The notes below the pieces were generated by a model. That model had not been told where the DNA came from and ran no database searches. It was given only the letters and a program-made list of their open reading frames with translations. From DATKBT01 sp035546295 (GTDB lineage Bacteria; Acidobacteriota; Thermoanaerobaculia; Multivoradales; Multivoraceae): a DNA stretch of 64,000 bases. This document shows positions 26,667 through 35,940 of this stretch, in pieces (positions within the stretch are counted from its first letter, which is position 1; each line of letters begins with the position of its first letter). The translations under genes and the position numbers were made by a program. The stretch lies in contig DATKBT010000021.1 in the NCBI GenBank assembly GCA_035546295.1, positions 60,219 to 124,218 of the forward strand. Direction: 5' to 3'.

Positions 26667-26691
26667 GAGTGTTTCGGTCAAGAGTGTTTCG
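26662..26691. repeat. Perfect 15-bp tandem duplication at the promoter -35 region
   Basis: Two exact copies of GTCAAGAGTGTTTCG lie side by side at 26662-26676 and 26677-26691. The first copy supplies the -35 box on the minus strand. The second places a near-identical TTGAC 15 bases upstream. This may be a regulator-binding duplication or a recent slippage event. Confidence 0.85.
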
Positions 26692-26751
26692 GCTCCCCCC
26701 AGTGCATTCGCGGGCTCATTCTCCGGCCCCATTTCGCCCAGCCAGGGGAGG

Positions 26752-29073
26752 ATGGCGAGGAGCGCCATCCCTCTCGAGCTCCTCCTCGCGCGAAGACTCG
26801 GACAGCCGGCCAGGCGTCGGCTCCGGCGCGGCAGAGGTAGACTCGTCAATCGCATCAACCTCGGATTCGCTGGCGACGCTGCAGGATCGTGGAGCTGCCG
26901 TCGCTCGAGGAGGAGAGCCATCCCCGCCAAGCGTTCGAAGAGCCCGAGTGCCGGAAGGCCGCGCCGTCGATCCGGACGCTCCTCCGCCGACCGTGCGGCG
27001 GAGCGGGCGAACAACGGGTTGCCGCCCGAGCCCGTCGTCGAGCAGCAGGCCGATCCGTGCGCCGGCGCACTCCACCGGCCGCCGGTCCCCCCGCACCGCC
27101 GGCTGCGAGCATTCGCGTTCGACCCGAGCCTGGCCGCGGAGCTCGACACCTCGGGGCTCGAGTCGGTGACGCTCGAGGTCCCCTGGGAGGAGAGCTGGGA
27201 CGAGAACGAGCGCCGGTGCGTCCTCCGTGGTCCCGTCGGACGTTACGTCGAGGTGATCGACCACGACCCGGCGAGCCGCGCCTTCTATCCGCCGGTCGAG
27301 CTCAACGACCCGTACCTGCTGGCACGCGACGGTCACGATCCTTCGGAATCGAATCCGCAGTTCCACCAGCAGATGGTCTACGCGGTGGCGATGACGACGA
27401 TCCGGCACTTCGAGAATGCGCTCGGACGCGCCGCCCTGTGGTCCGACCGGCCCTTCCACGAGGTCGACGATCCGGAGGAAGCCTTCGTCGAGCGGCTGCG
27501 CATCCACCCCCACGCCCTGCGCGGCGCCAACGCCTACTACAGCCCGGAGCGCAAAGCGCTCCTGTTCGGGTACTTCCCCGCCGCCGAGGGGGTGCACGAC
27601 CGGGGTCTGGCGCCCGGCGCCACGATCTTCACCTGCCTCTCCTACGACGTCGTCGCCCACGAGACTGCGCACGCGCTGCTCGACGGCATGCACTCCCGCT
27701 TCATCGAGGCGACCAACCCCGACGTCCTGGCCCTGCACGAGGCATTCGCCGACATCGTCGCCATCTTCCAGCACTTCACTCATCCCGAGGTGCTCCGCCA
27801 CACCATCGCGAGGACCCGCGGCGACCTCGGGCGCCAGTCGCTGCTCGCCGAGCTGGCACGGCAGATGGGACGCGCGATCGGCCGGCGCGCGGCGCTGCGC
27901 AACGCACTCGACCCCGAGCTGCGGCCGCATCCTTCCCAACTCGAGAGCACGACCGAGCCGCACGACCGGGGCGCGATCCTGGTGGCGGCGGTGTTCGACG
28001 CCTTTCTCCAGATCTACCGGGTCCGGGTCGCCGACCTGCTGCGCATCGCGACCCAGGGCACCGGCGTCCTGCCCGAGGGCGACATCCACCCCGACCTGGT
28101 GGCGCGGATGGCGAGGGAGGCGGCGACCACTGCACGACACGTGCTCCACATGTGCATCCGGGCCCTCGACTACTGCCCTCCGTTCGGAATCGACTTCGGC
28201 GACTACCTCCGGGCCTTAATCACGGCCGACCTGACGCTCGTCCCGTACGACCAGCGCAACTACCGCGCGGCCTTCATCGACGCCTTCCGCGCCCGCGGCA
28301 TCCTGCCCCACGGGCTGCGCGGGCTCGGCGAGGACAGCCTGCGCTGGCAGGCGCCCGCCACCCAGCTCCCGGCACGGGCGCTGGCCCCCCTGTTCGACGC
28401 AATCGAGCTCGAGGAGACCTCCGGGCGAAGCGAGGGCGAGCCAAGCGACCGCGCTCGGCGCGGGGCCGTCAGCCCGCTGCGCGACCTGGTCGACCTGTGG
28501 ACGCTCGACCGCGAACGGCGCGATGTCTGGCGAGCGGCTCGGCGCCTGCGCGGTCGCCTGCAGCGCGTCATCGGCGGCTGGGACGCGGAATGGGCGGCGA
28601 GAGAGCTGCACCTGCTGCTCGATCCGGTCGACCTCCCGAGCGTCTACCGCGATGCGAGCGGCAGGCCGACCACCGAGGTCCACTCCGCCCGCATTGCGCG
28701 CCGCCGTGGCCCGCGCGACGAGGAGGTCGTCGAGCTGGTGGTCGAGATCACGCAGCGCCGGCGCGCCTGGGACGACGCCGATCGCCAGACCGAGATCGAC
28801 AGCGGCGCCGCCGCGCTGAGAGAGGACGATCACGGCGACTTCCGGTTCCGTTCGGGCTGCACCCTGCTGATCGACCTGAGCTCGCGCCAAGTGCGCTACG
28901 CGATCCGCGCCAGAGGACCGATCAGCGACAACCGGGTGCTTTCGGCGCAGCGCCGCTACCGCTCGAGCGCGACGCCCGGCCTGCGCATCACGTACCTGGG
29001 CGATCGCGGCGGCCGGCTGCGCGACGTCGAGCCCTTCGCCTTCCTCCACGGTCCCGCGGCGAGCCCCCGATAA
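26752..29073 (+). CDS. M4-like (gluzincin) HExxH metallopeptidase, start uncertain
   Basis: The core from about 27100 onward begins RRLRAFAFDPSLAAELDTSG. It contains the zinc motif DVVAHETAHALLDGMH (HExxH) and about 20 residues later ALHEAFADIVAIF, where the Glu and following Asp match the third zinc ligand pattern of thermolysin-like clan MA(E) peptidases. The rest of the protein (to residue ~770) has no domain I recognise. No signal peptide is seen, so it is probably cytoplasmic. The frame is open from 26362. The ATG at 26752 has a GGGGAGG directly abutting it, and a TTG at 27019 is also possible. The first ~115 residues are Arg/Pro-rich and unconvincing. It is followed closely by an MBL-fold gene. 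Confidence 0.65.
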   Translation: MARSAIPLELLLARRLGQPARRRLRRGRGRLVNRINLGFAGDAAGSWSCRRSRRRAIPAKRSKSPSAGRPRRRSGRSSADRAAERANNGLPPEPVVEQQADPCAGALHRPPVPPHRRLRAFAFDPSLAAELDTSGLESVTLEVPWEESWDENERRCVLRGPVGRYVEVIDHDPASRAFYPPVELNDPYLLARDGHDPSESNPQFHQQMVYAVAMTTIRHFENALGRAALWSDRPFHEVDDPEEAFVERLRIHPHALRGANAYYSPERKALLFGYFPAAEGVHDRGLAPGATIFTCLSYDVVAHETAHALLDGMHSRFIEATNPDVLALHEAFADIVAIFQHFTHPEVLRHTIARTRGDLGRQSLLAELARQMGRAIGRRAALRNALDPELRPHPSQLESTTEPHDRGAILVAAVFDAFLQIYRVRVADLLRIATQGTGVLPEGDIHPDLVARMAREAATTARHVLHMCIRALDYCPPFGIDFGDYLRALITADLTLVPYDQRNYRAAFIDAFRARGILPHGLRGLGEDSLRWQAPATQLPARALAPLFDAIELEETSGRSEGEPSDRARRGAVSPLRDLVDLWTLDRERRDVWRAARRLRGRLQRVIGGWDAEWAARELHLLLDPVDLPSVYRDASGRPTTEVHSARIARRRGPRDEEVVELVVEITQRRRAWDDADRQTEIDSGAAALREDDHGDFRFRSGCTLLIDLSSRQVRYAIRARGPISDNRVLSAQRRYRSSATPGLRITYLGDRGGRLRDVEPFAFLHGPAASPR

Positions 29074-29136
29074 CGGCTCCGCATCCGAATCCCTCATGTG
29101 TCCTCGAGCCCGACCGACCCGCGCAGGAGCAGCTCC

Positions 29137-30615
29137 ATGGCGAAGATGACGCCGCCGCCGAGCGGCGTGAAGATCCGGATGTACCGCCAAGGGTTCGGCG
29201 ACTGCTTCCTGCTCGCCTTCCCGACCAGCGAGCCCGACGTCGCCTGGTACGTGCTCGTCGACTGCGGCCTGTTCTGGGCCTACTCGGCCGTCGACGGCGG
29301 TCCGAGCCAGAGCGAACGGATGGACGCCGTGGTCCGGGATCTCGAGCTCGCCACCGGCGGCGTCATCGACACGCTGGTCGTCACCCACGAGCACTTCGAC
29401 CACCTCGCCGGCTTCCACTGGACGGATGCCCGTGATCGATTCCAGCAGAGCTTCGTCTATGGCGAGCTCTGGCTCGCCTGGACCGAGCGGCGCGAGGGCG
29501 ACGCGCTCGCAGACGAGCTGCGCGAGGAGGCTGGCCTGGCCCTCGGCGTCCTGTCGCAGGTTCAGGGCTTGCTGCCCGTGGGAGAGCTGCTCGACTTCTC
29601 GAAGAACACGGCGAGCGCGCTCGTCAATGCCCGCGCCCTGTTCGACGAAGACCGCGTGCGGACCCTCGATCCCGGAGAGGTCGTCGTGCCGCTCGGCGAG
29701 GGTGGGCCCAGGTTCTTCATCCTCGGACCTCCGCGCGACCGCGAGCTGCTGCGCACCAACCTCCGCGAGGACGAGCTGTTCGCCCGGCTACGGGCCGCTC
29801 AGCGGCGCGCCGAGCGAGACGCGCTGCTGGCGGCGGCGCGCGGGCACGCCGGCGAGGCCGACGACGGCGCGCCGTTCGCGCGCCACCGCGGGATCCGCGA
29901 TCAGGAGGCGAGCGAGTCGAGCTTCTTCGTCGAGCACTACGGGCGGCCGAGCGCCGACGGCCAGCCGGACCAGCAGGCGTGGCGGCGCATCGACGGCGAC
30001 TGGCTCGAGGCGCTCGCCGACCTCGCGCTCCAGTACGACGACTTCGTGAACAACACCAGCCTCGCCTTCGCCATCGAGCTGCCGGAGAGCAGGCGCGTCC
30101 TGCTCTTCCCGGGAGACGCCCAGTCGGGGAACTGGCTCTCCTGGGCCGACGAGGAGGAGGGATTCTCCTTTCTCGACGCTCCAGGCGTGACGGTCCACGA
30201 CCTGCTGTCGCGCACCGTGCTCTACAAGGTCGGCCACCACGGCAGCCACAACGCCACGCTCGACGCCAAGGGGCTGGCTCGGATGACCTCGGACAAGCTC
30301 GTCGCCCTGGTGCCGACCGACGAGGAGTGGGCCTGGCAGAAGCGGCGCAGCGGCTGGAGGATGCCCTACCTCCCGCTCTACCGGGCGCTGCTGTCGAGAA
30401 CACGAGGGCGCGTCGTACAGTCCGACATCGGGCTTCCCGACCGCAAGAAGAAGATGGCTCCGCACCCCAACCACGGCGGCCTGCCCTACAGCGAGGCCGA
30501 CTGGGAAGCGCTGCAGGGCGAGATCGCGGCGCTCGACGCGACGATCCAGGAGCTGCACGGGCGGCTGGTCGAGACCGACCTCTTCTTCGAGATGACGATC
30601 CCCGACGAGGTCTGA
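29137..30615 (+). CDS. ComEC-like metallo-beta-lactamase-fold protein
   Basis: A 492-residue soluble MBL-fold protein. The N-terminus RMYRQGFGDCFLLAF and VLVDCG are followed by the metal motif LVVTHEHFDHLAGFH (HxHxDH). The late motifs are LLFPGDAQSGNW and YKVGHHGSHNATL, as in the C-terminal domain of ComEC-type proteins. There is no membrane channel, so it is not a DNA-uptake channel itself. The ATG at 29137 has AGGAG 7 bases upstream. It lies 63 bases after the HExxH peptidase gene on the same strand, so the two probably form an operon. A hydrolase on nucleic acid or phosphodiester substrates is plausible but unproven. Confidence 0.75.
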   Translation: MAKMTPPPSGVKIRMYRQGFGDCFLLAFPTSEPDVAWYVLVDCGLFWAYSAVDGGPSQSERMDAVVRDLELATGGVIDTLVVTHEHFDHLAGFHWTDARDRFQQSFVYGELWLAWTERREGDALADELREEAGLALGVLSQVQGLLPVGELLDFSKNTASALVNARALFDEDRVRTLDPGEVVVPLGEGGPRFFILGPPRDRELLRTNLREDELFARLRAAQRRAERDALLAAARGHAGEADDGAPFARHRGIRDQEASESSFFVEHYGRPSADGQPDQQAWRRIDGDWLEALADLALQYDDFVNNTSLAFAIELPESRRVLLFPGDAQSGNWLSWADEEEGFSFLDAPGVTVHDLLSRTVLYKVGHHGSHNATLDAKGLARMTSDKLVALVPTDEEWAWQKRRSGWRMPYLPLYRALLSRTRGRVVQSDIGLPDRKKKMAPHPNHGGLPYSEADWEALQGEIAALDATIQELHGRLVETDLFFEMTIPDEV

Positions 30616-30636
30616 GCGACGTCCGGCGCCGAGCGC

Positions 30637-31458
30637 TCAGCTCGAAGCCGAGCCGCCTCCTCTCCGATCGACGCGCGAGTCGCGGCGACGGCCGCGGTCG
30701 CCACCGAGCCCCAGATCGTCGACCTCCTCGTGGTCGGGTCGAGGGAACCGCCGGAAACGAAACCACAGCACCCCCAGCATGTCGAGCAGGGGGCGCCAGA
30801 GGAACACCCGCAGGCCGTAGCTCGACCGCCCCCCCCGGCGCGGCCGGTGGGCGACGTCGATCTCGCGGACGTCGTAGCCGGCAGCGACGGCGAGAGCCGG
30901 CAGGAAGGAGTAGAGCGTGCGGATCGGCAGCAGCGAGGCGACGACCTCGCGGCGCAGGACCTTGAGCGCACACCCGCCGTCGTGGAGACGATCCCCCAGG
31001 ACGCGTCCCCGCACCGCGTTGGCGATTCGCGACATCGACCTGCGGAGCCAGGAGTCGGTGCGGGCGCGCCGCACGCCGACCACCATCGCCGCGTCGCCCA
31101 ACGCCCCGATCAGCCGTGGGAGGTCGGCCGGATCGTTCTGACCGTCGCCGTCGAGGGTGACGATCAGCTCGCCGCGCGCGCAGTGCAACCCGGCCCACAG
31201 CGCTGCGCCCTGGCCGCGGTTGACCGGCGAGCGCAGGACGCGCAGCCGTGGCTCCGTGCGGCGGCGCTCGAGCAGGATCTCCGCGGTGCGATCACGGCTG
31301 CCGTCGTCGACCGCGACGATCTCCCAGCACCGGCCGGTCGCATCGAGGGCCGCCACCAGCTCGTCGAGCACGCCGGGCGCCGCCGCCTCCTCGTCGAAGA
31401 AGGGAACGACCGCCGAGAGCTCGACGGTCTCCCCGCCGGCCGTGCCCGCTCCGCTCAC
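30637..31458 (-). CDS. Family 2 glycosyltransferase (polyprenyl-phosphate glycosyltransferase type)
   Basis: A 273-residue GT-A enzyme with LSAVVPFFDEEAA at the start, EIVAVDDGSRDRT, and the metal-binding LIVTLDGDGQNDPADL. A later GGCALKVLRREVV motif is typical of dolichol-phosphate-mannose-synthase-like and ArnC-like enzymes. There is no transmembrane C-terminal pair as in ArnC, only one moderately hydrophobic stretch (FLWRPLLDMLGVLWF). It likely loads a sugar onto a polyprenyl phosphate. The product could feed the adjacent ArnT-like transferase, whose stop overlaps this start (GTGA). Confidence 0.85.
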   Translation of the reverse strand: MSGAGTAGGETVELSAVVPFFDEEAAAPGVLDELVAALDATGRCWEIVAVDDGSRDRTAEILLERRRTEPRLRVLRSPVNRGQGAALWAGLHCARGELIVTLDGDGQNDPADLPRLIGALGDAAMVVGVRRARTDSWLRRSMSRIANAVRGRVLGDRLHDGGCALKVLRREVVASLLPIRTLYSFLPALAVAAGYDVREIDVAHRPRRGGRSSYGLRVFLWRPLLDMLGVLWFRFRRFPRPDHEEVDDLGLGGDRGRRRDSRVDRRGGGSASS

Positions 31459-33227
31459 CGCGAGACCTTCTCACACGGTCCATAGGCGAGCAGGCGGAAG
31501 GCCTCGTGGAACGGTGCGAGGCCGGCGGCCTCGAGCTCGGCGCGCGCCTGCGACCAGCGGCGGTCGAGCACGAAGAAGTCCGATCCCGAGCAGTCGGCGA
31601 GCGCGGTACGCCACCAGCCCGGGGGCTGCAGCGCGGCGTCCGCTCGTGCGACCAGACGTCGGTACTCGTGGATCACGTAGTTGGAGCGAAACGGCGCGCC
31701 GTCGCGGGTGCTGACCAGGATCGGCCGACCGAGGTAGAAGGACAGCGTCGGCGAATAGCTCTCGATACCGATCAGCCGGTCGCCCGCTTCCATCCGCAGC
31801 GCGAGAGCCCTCGCCATCCCTCGCGACGACCGGATCTCGGCGATCTCGCGCAGGCTGTCGCCGACGATCCAAGGGAACAGGAGCATCGGCAGGGTCAGCG
31901 CCATCAGCGCCAGGTCGCCCCTGCGGGCGCCGGCTCGGACCGCGACCAGGAGGAGCAGGGTCGCGCCGGCGCCGAGCAGCGCGGCGACCGCGAGCAGGAT
32001 CCCGGTGCGGAAGATCCCGGCCGAGGTCTCGGCATCGACGCGGGTGTCGACCGGGACCACCTCGAGGCCGACGAGCATCAACGGAACCGCCAGCAGGATC
32101 CAGCCGAGGGCCCCGGCGACCGCGCCGCGTCGGTCGCCCCCCTCCCCCCAGCCGGCGGCGGCGAGCAGAGCGAAGGCCGGGACCAGGGGCAGGACGTACT
32201 GGGGCTGCTTCGAGCGCGAGAGCGAGAACAGCAGGAACGGCAGCACCGCCCACAGCGCCAGGAACAGGACGAGCGACCGGCGCGAGTCGGGGGCGGCGCC
32301 GCCGGCCCGGCCGCAACGCGCCGAAAGCGCCAGTGCGCTCCACGGAAAGAACCCGGCGGCGACGAACGGAACGAAGAACCACCAGGGCTCGGCGCGCTCC
32401 AGAGCGTCCGAAGTCAGTCGCTCCCAGGTCTCGGTCACCGCGACGTAGCGGAGGAAGCCCGGCTCCTCGACCTCGACGGCGATCACCCACGGAGCCACCA
32501 CGGCCGCGAACACGAGGAGCGCGCCCGGCGAGGCGATCCGGCCGGCGCGCCGGCGCCAGACCGCCCAGGGAACGGCGACCAGCAGCGGCACCGCGAGCGC
32601 CACCGGCCCTTTGGTCAGCACTCCGAGAGCCATCGCGAGCCAGGCGCCGTAGAGCCAGCGCCGGCGCAACGGCACCGCTCGAGCGCGCCGCTCCGGGTCG
32701 CTCTCTGGGCGGGAATCGTCTCCTTCGACCGCGCAGAACAGCCCGATCAGCGAGGCCGTGATCAGCAGACAGAGCGTGGCGTCGAAGATCGCGGTGCGGG
32801 CGAACGCCACGAACAGCGGCGTCGTCGCCGTCGCGAGCGCCGCGACCACCCCTCGCCTGCGACCGAGCCAGCGGGTGCCGAACCACCAGACCAGCGCGAC
32901 CGTCAGCCACGCCGACACCAGGGCCGGCAACCGCACCGCGACCTCGCTGTGCCCGAAGAGCTCGAGCGAGCCGGCGATCAGAGCGAAGAACAGGAATGGC
33001 TTGTCGAGGTAGGGAAGCCCCTCGAGCCGCGGCACCACGAGGTCGCCGCTGCTCACCATTCCGGCCGCGATCGCCGCGTTGCGCCCCTCGTCGGGCTCGA
33101 TCAGCGCGGGCACCCCCAGGCCGACACCCAGCATGGCGACGGCGGCGAGCGTCCACGCCACCAGCCAGGGCGACACCCCGTCGGAGGGCGGGCCGGAGTC
33201 GGTGTGGGGGTTCACGGGATCGGTCAC
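31455..33227 (-). CDS. ArnT-like family 39 membrane glycosyltransferase
   Basis: A roughly 590-residue polytopic protein with about a dozen hydrophobic helices. The PMT-type first periplasmic loop reads ALIEPDEGRNAAIA with an acidic pair, followed by YLDKPFLFF, as in ArnT and PMT enzymes that move a sugar from a polyprenyl phosphate to lipid A or protein. Later segments include VLTKGPVALAVPL and SRSKQPQYVLPL (conserved Lys). A soluble periplasmic domain follows. The start is uncertain: GTG at 33227 or 33215 precede the first helix, and a TTG at 33311 would extend it. Coupled to the GT2 gene downstream. Confidence 0.82.
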   Translation of the reverse strand: MTDPVNPHTDSGPPSDGVSPWLVAWTLAAVAMLGVGLGVPALIEPDEGRNAAIAAGMVSSGDLVVPRLEGLPYLDKPFLFFALIAGSLELFGHSEVAVRLPALVSAWLTVALVWWFGTRWLGRRRGVVAALATATTPLFVAFARTAIFDATLCLLITASLIGLFCAVEGDDSRPESDPERRARAVPLRRRWLYGAWLAMALGVLTKGPVALAVPLLVAVPWAVWRRRAGRIASPGALLVFAAVVAPWVIAVEVEEPGFLRYVAVTETWERLTSDALERAEPWWFFVPFVAAGFFPWSALALSARCGRAGGAAPDSRRSLVLFLALWAVLPFLLFSLSRSKQPQYVLPLVPAFALLAAAGWGEGGDRRGAVAGALGWILLAVPLMLVGLEVVPVDTRVDAETSAGIFRTGILLAVAALLGAGATLLLLVAVRAGARRGDLALMALTLPMLLFPWIVGDSLREIAEIRSSRGMARALALRMEAGDRLIGIESYSPTLSFYLGRPILVSTRDGAPFRSNYVIHEYRRLVARADAALQPPGWWRTALADCSGSDFFVLDRRWSQARAELEAAGLAPFHEAFRLLAYGPCEKVSR

Positions 33228-33414
33228 CGAGGAGGAAAGCGGCGATGCCGGGCCGGCGGCGTCAGGTCCTCGAGCACACTCGCGCGAGGCCAGCGAGAAC
33301 CGATCGAGCAATTTCTGTCACGGGCAGCCGCGAATGCTACCTCCGAGTCTCGCCCCTTTCCCCCCGCGCCCCCGCGCTCACGCCCTGTCCGGGCCGCCTT
33401 CCGACCCTCGCGTC

Positions 33415-34915
33415 TCAGGCGAACGACCCGTGGCGCGCCGCCACCTGCCGGCCGTGGCGGCAGACGATCTCGGGCAATGCCTCGACGTCGCCGAGCGCGG
33501 TCCTGAAGTTCACCACGCAGGCGCGCAGGTGGAAGCTCCCGTCCACCATCGCGTTGGACAGGAAGACCTCGCCGCTCTCGCGCAGCGTCGCGAGCAGCTC
33601 CTCGTTGATCGCATCGAGGAGCTCGCTCGAGCCCGGATCCCGAAGATCGATCCCCGGTGGCACGTACCGGAAGGTGGCGATCGACAGGTTGCAGACGCCG
33701 GCCTCCAGCTCGGCATGCGACTCCGCGGCGCGATGGAGCTCGCGGGCGAGCGCGATGTCCTGGGCGATCGCTCGCGCGTAGCCGCTGCGGCCGGCCTGGC
33801 GGATCGCCAGCCACACCTTGAGCGCGCGAAACCCGCGGGAGTTCTGCATTCCGAGCTCGTAATAGTTGTCGCGCGCCTCGTCCTCGCCCGTGAACCGGTA
33901 GTAGGGGGGCAGGTAGCTGAAGGCGTCGCGCAGGGTCTCGCGCTCGCGCACCAGGACGCACCCCGCCTCGAGCGGTGAGTACAGCCACTTGTGCGGATCG
34001 ACCGCGATCGAGACCGAGACCGAGACCGTCGCGAAGATCCGCCGGCGCCTCCTCGGCGAGGACCGCGAAGGCGCCGTAGGCGCCGTCGACGTGGAACCAC
34101 AGCCCCTCCTCGCGCGCCACGCCCGCGAGCTCGACCAGCGGATCGACGGCGCCGGTGCTCACCGTGCCGGCGGTTCCCACGACCAGGAAGGGCCGGCGGC
34201 CAGCCGCGCGGTCCTCCGCGATCGCCTCGCGCAGCGCGACGACCCCCATGCGCTGTCGGTCGTCGACCGGGATCCACCTCAGGTTGTCGGTCCCCAGCCC
34301 GAACAGATCGGCGGCCTTCTCGAACCAGGTGTGGGTCTCGGCGGAGCCGTAGGCGACCAGCTCCGGCAGGGCGCCCACTCCACGCTTGCGGAGCTCCTCG
34401 CCGCCCGCCGCTCGCCGAGCCGCCACGAAGCCGACGAAGTTCGCCATGTTGCCGCCGCTGACCAGGAGCCCGCCGCCGCGCGGGAACCCGAGCAGGTCGG
34501 CGATCCAGCGCACGCACTGCCCTTCCATCTCCGAGGCCATCGGGGAGAGCTGCCAGCCGCCGACGTTGGGGTTGACGCTGGCCGCCAAGAGGTCCGCGAG
34601 CGCGCCCGAGGGCGTCGCCGAGGCGGTGATGTAGCCGAAGAACCGCGGGTGCCCGTTGAACACGGAGTGCTCGAACAGGAGCTTCGCCGCCTCGCCGAGG
34701 AGCTCTCGGACCGGGGCTCCGTCCTCCGGAACGACGTCGGAGGGCAGCAGCGCGCGGATCGAGCTGGGGGTTTCGCACGGGCTGACCGGCAGCCGCGGGA
34801 GCGATGCGAGATGATCGGCGATCGCGTCGACCAGCGCATGTCCGGCCTCACGGAACGCGTCGGGACTCAGGTCGAAGGAGGTCGAACGCTCTCGCAGGTC
34901 GTCTCGTGTTGGCAT
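33415..34915 (-). pseudogene. Group II PLP-dependent decarboxylase (aromatic-amino-acid type), frameshifted
   Basis: The 5' part from ATG 34915 encodes about 300 residues of an aromatic-L-amino-acid-decarboxylase-like protein (GHPRFFGYITASATPSGALAD, LLVSGGNMANF, WFHVDGAYGAFAVLAEE). The frame then turns to nonsense near 34030. The 3' part continues one frame over as IAVDPHKWLYSPLEAG, containing the PLP-binding Lys, and runs to the natural end at 33415 (EALPEIVCRHGRQVAAR). The break coincides with three tandem CGAGAC units at 34009-34026. As written the gene cannot make an intact enzyme. It may be a true frameshift or a base-calling error in the repeat. Confidence 0.85.
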
Positions 34916-35297
34916 CGTCTTCGTCTCCTCTCCGGCGCGGGCGAGCCGTCTGACGGCGGGGGATGGGCGGCCGGCGGAGCAGGCCTCTCCCCCGATCGGA
35001 GGGTCCTCCCCAGAGGAACTGACGTCGTTCTCCACGGATCCCCGCCACCAGAACGTGACGAAGGACGCTCCAGGACTCTTGGAGCTCTTGGCTCACGCGC
35101 CTTCGATCGGAGGCTACGCCAACACCGATCGCGCCCGCGATTCGCGTCCGCCGGGTCGAGCGAGGGCGGAGGATCCTCGACTTGGCAGCCGTGGTCCGGA
35201 CGGACGCTCCAGGGTGTCGCCGAGCGGAGCTGGTCGTGGCTCTCGAGCCGCTACCCCGGAGCTGGTTCCCACGGCCCATGGTTACAATCCACGCCCG
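34916..35297. other. Divergent intergenic region, no gene seen
   Basis: About 380 bases between the decarboxylase and DoxX genes. A TACAAT sequence at 35283-35288 would be a good -10 box, but it lies only about 10 bases from the DoxX ATG and no -35 partner was found, so any transcript would be nearly leaderless. Open frames here show no recognisable protein. Confidence 0.45.
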
Positions 35298-35738
35298 ATG
35301 ACGACCAAGACCGGGGGCAGGTCCCTCGACGTCGCCCTCCTCCTGCTGCGGGTCGGGATCGGCGCCAGCATGTTCTTCTTCCACGGCTGGGGGAAGATCA
35401 GCGGAGGACCCGACCGGTGGGCGGGGGTCGGCGGCGCGATGTCCAATCTCGGCATCGACTTCCTGCCGGCATTCTGGGGGTTCCTGGCGGCGATCTCGGA
35501 GTCGCTCGGCTCGGTGCTCCTGGCGGTGGGGCTCCTCTCGAGGCCGAGCGCGGCGTTGCTCGCCTGCACCATGTCGGTCGCAGCTCTGGGCCATCTCGCC
35601 CGCCCCGAGGGCTCGCCGGGCGCCGGTCTGAGCGGCGCCTCGCACGCGCTCGAGTTGCTCGTCGTCTACGTCGCGCTGGTGCTCACGGGTTCCGGTCGGC
35701 TCAGCCTCGACCATCTGTTGCGGCGCCGGCGCAAGTAG
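35298..35738 (+). CDS. DoxX-family small membrane protein
   Basis: A 146-residue four-helix membrane protein of the DoxX type. The conserved first helix is LLLRVGIGASMFFFHGWGKISGG, in which the FHG-x-K pattern is typical. FWGFLAAISESLGSVLLAVGLLSR and a C-terminal basic tail follow. Family members have been linked to thiosulfate:quinone oxidoreductase and to oxidative-stress complexes, but most have no assigned function. The ATG at 35298 directly precedes the first conserved residues. Confidence 0.82.
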   Translation: MTTKTGGRSLDVALLLLRVGIGASMFFFHGWGKISGGPDRWAGVGGAMSNLGIDFLPAFWGFLAAISESLGSVLLAVGLLSRPSAALLACTMSVAALGHLARPEGSPGAGLSGASHALELLVVYVALVLTGSGRLSLDHLLRRRRK

Positions 35739-35940
35739 GCCCTCCGAGCGATCGCTCCGGGCGGCGGCCTCCCAGAGGTGTGTGCCGGGCCGCTCGAGGG
35801 CGCGCGACCGCGGCCCGAAGGTCCTGCGGGCGGTACAGGTCACGGCCGACCTCTCCGGCTCCCGGCGCTCGGGGGTGCCCCAGCTATGCTCGGGCCGCAG
35901 CCGCGCTGTCATCTCGCGAGCGGCGAGACGTATCACCACC

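Noticed and set aside
35055..35297. An 81-residue N-terminal extension of DoxX
   Set aside because: The extension is Arg/Pro/Ser-rich low complexity. DoxX similarity begins directly after the ATG at 35298.
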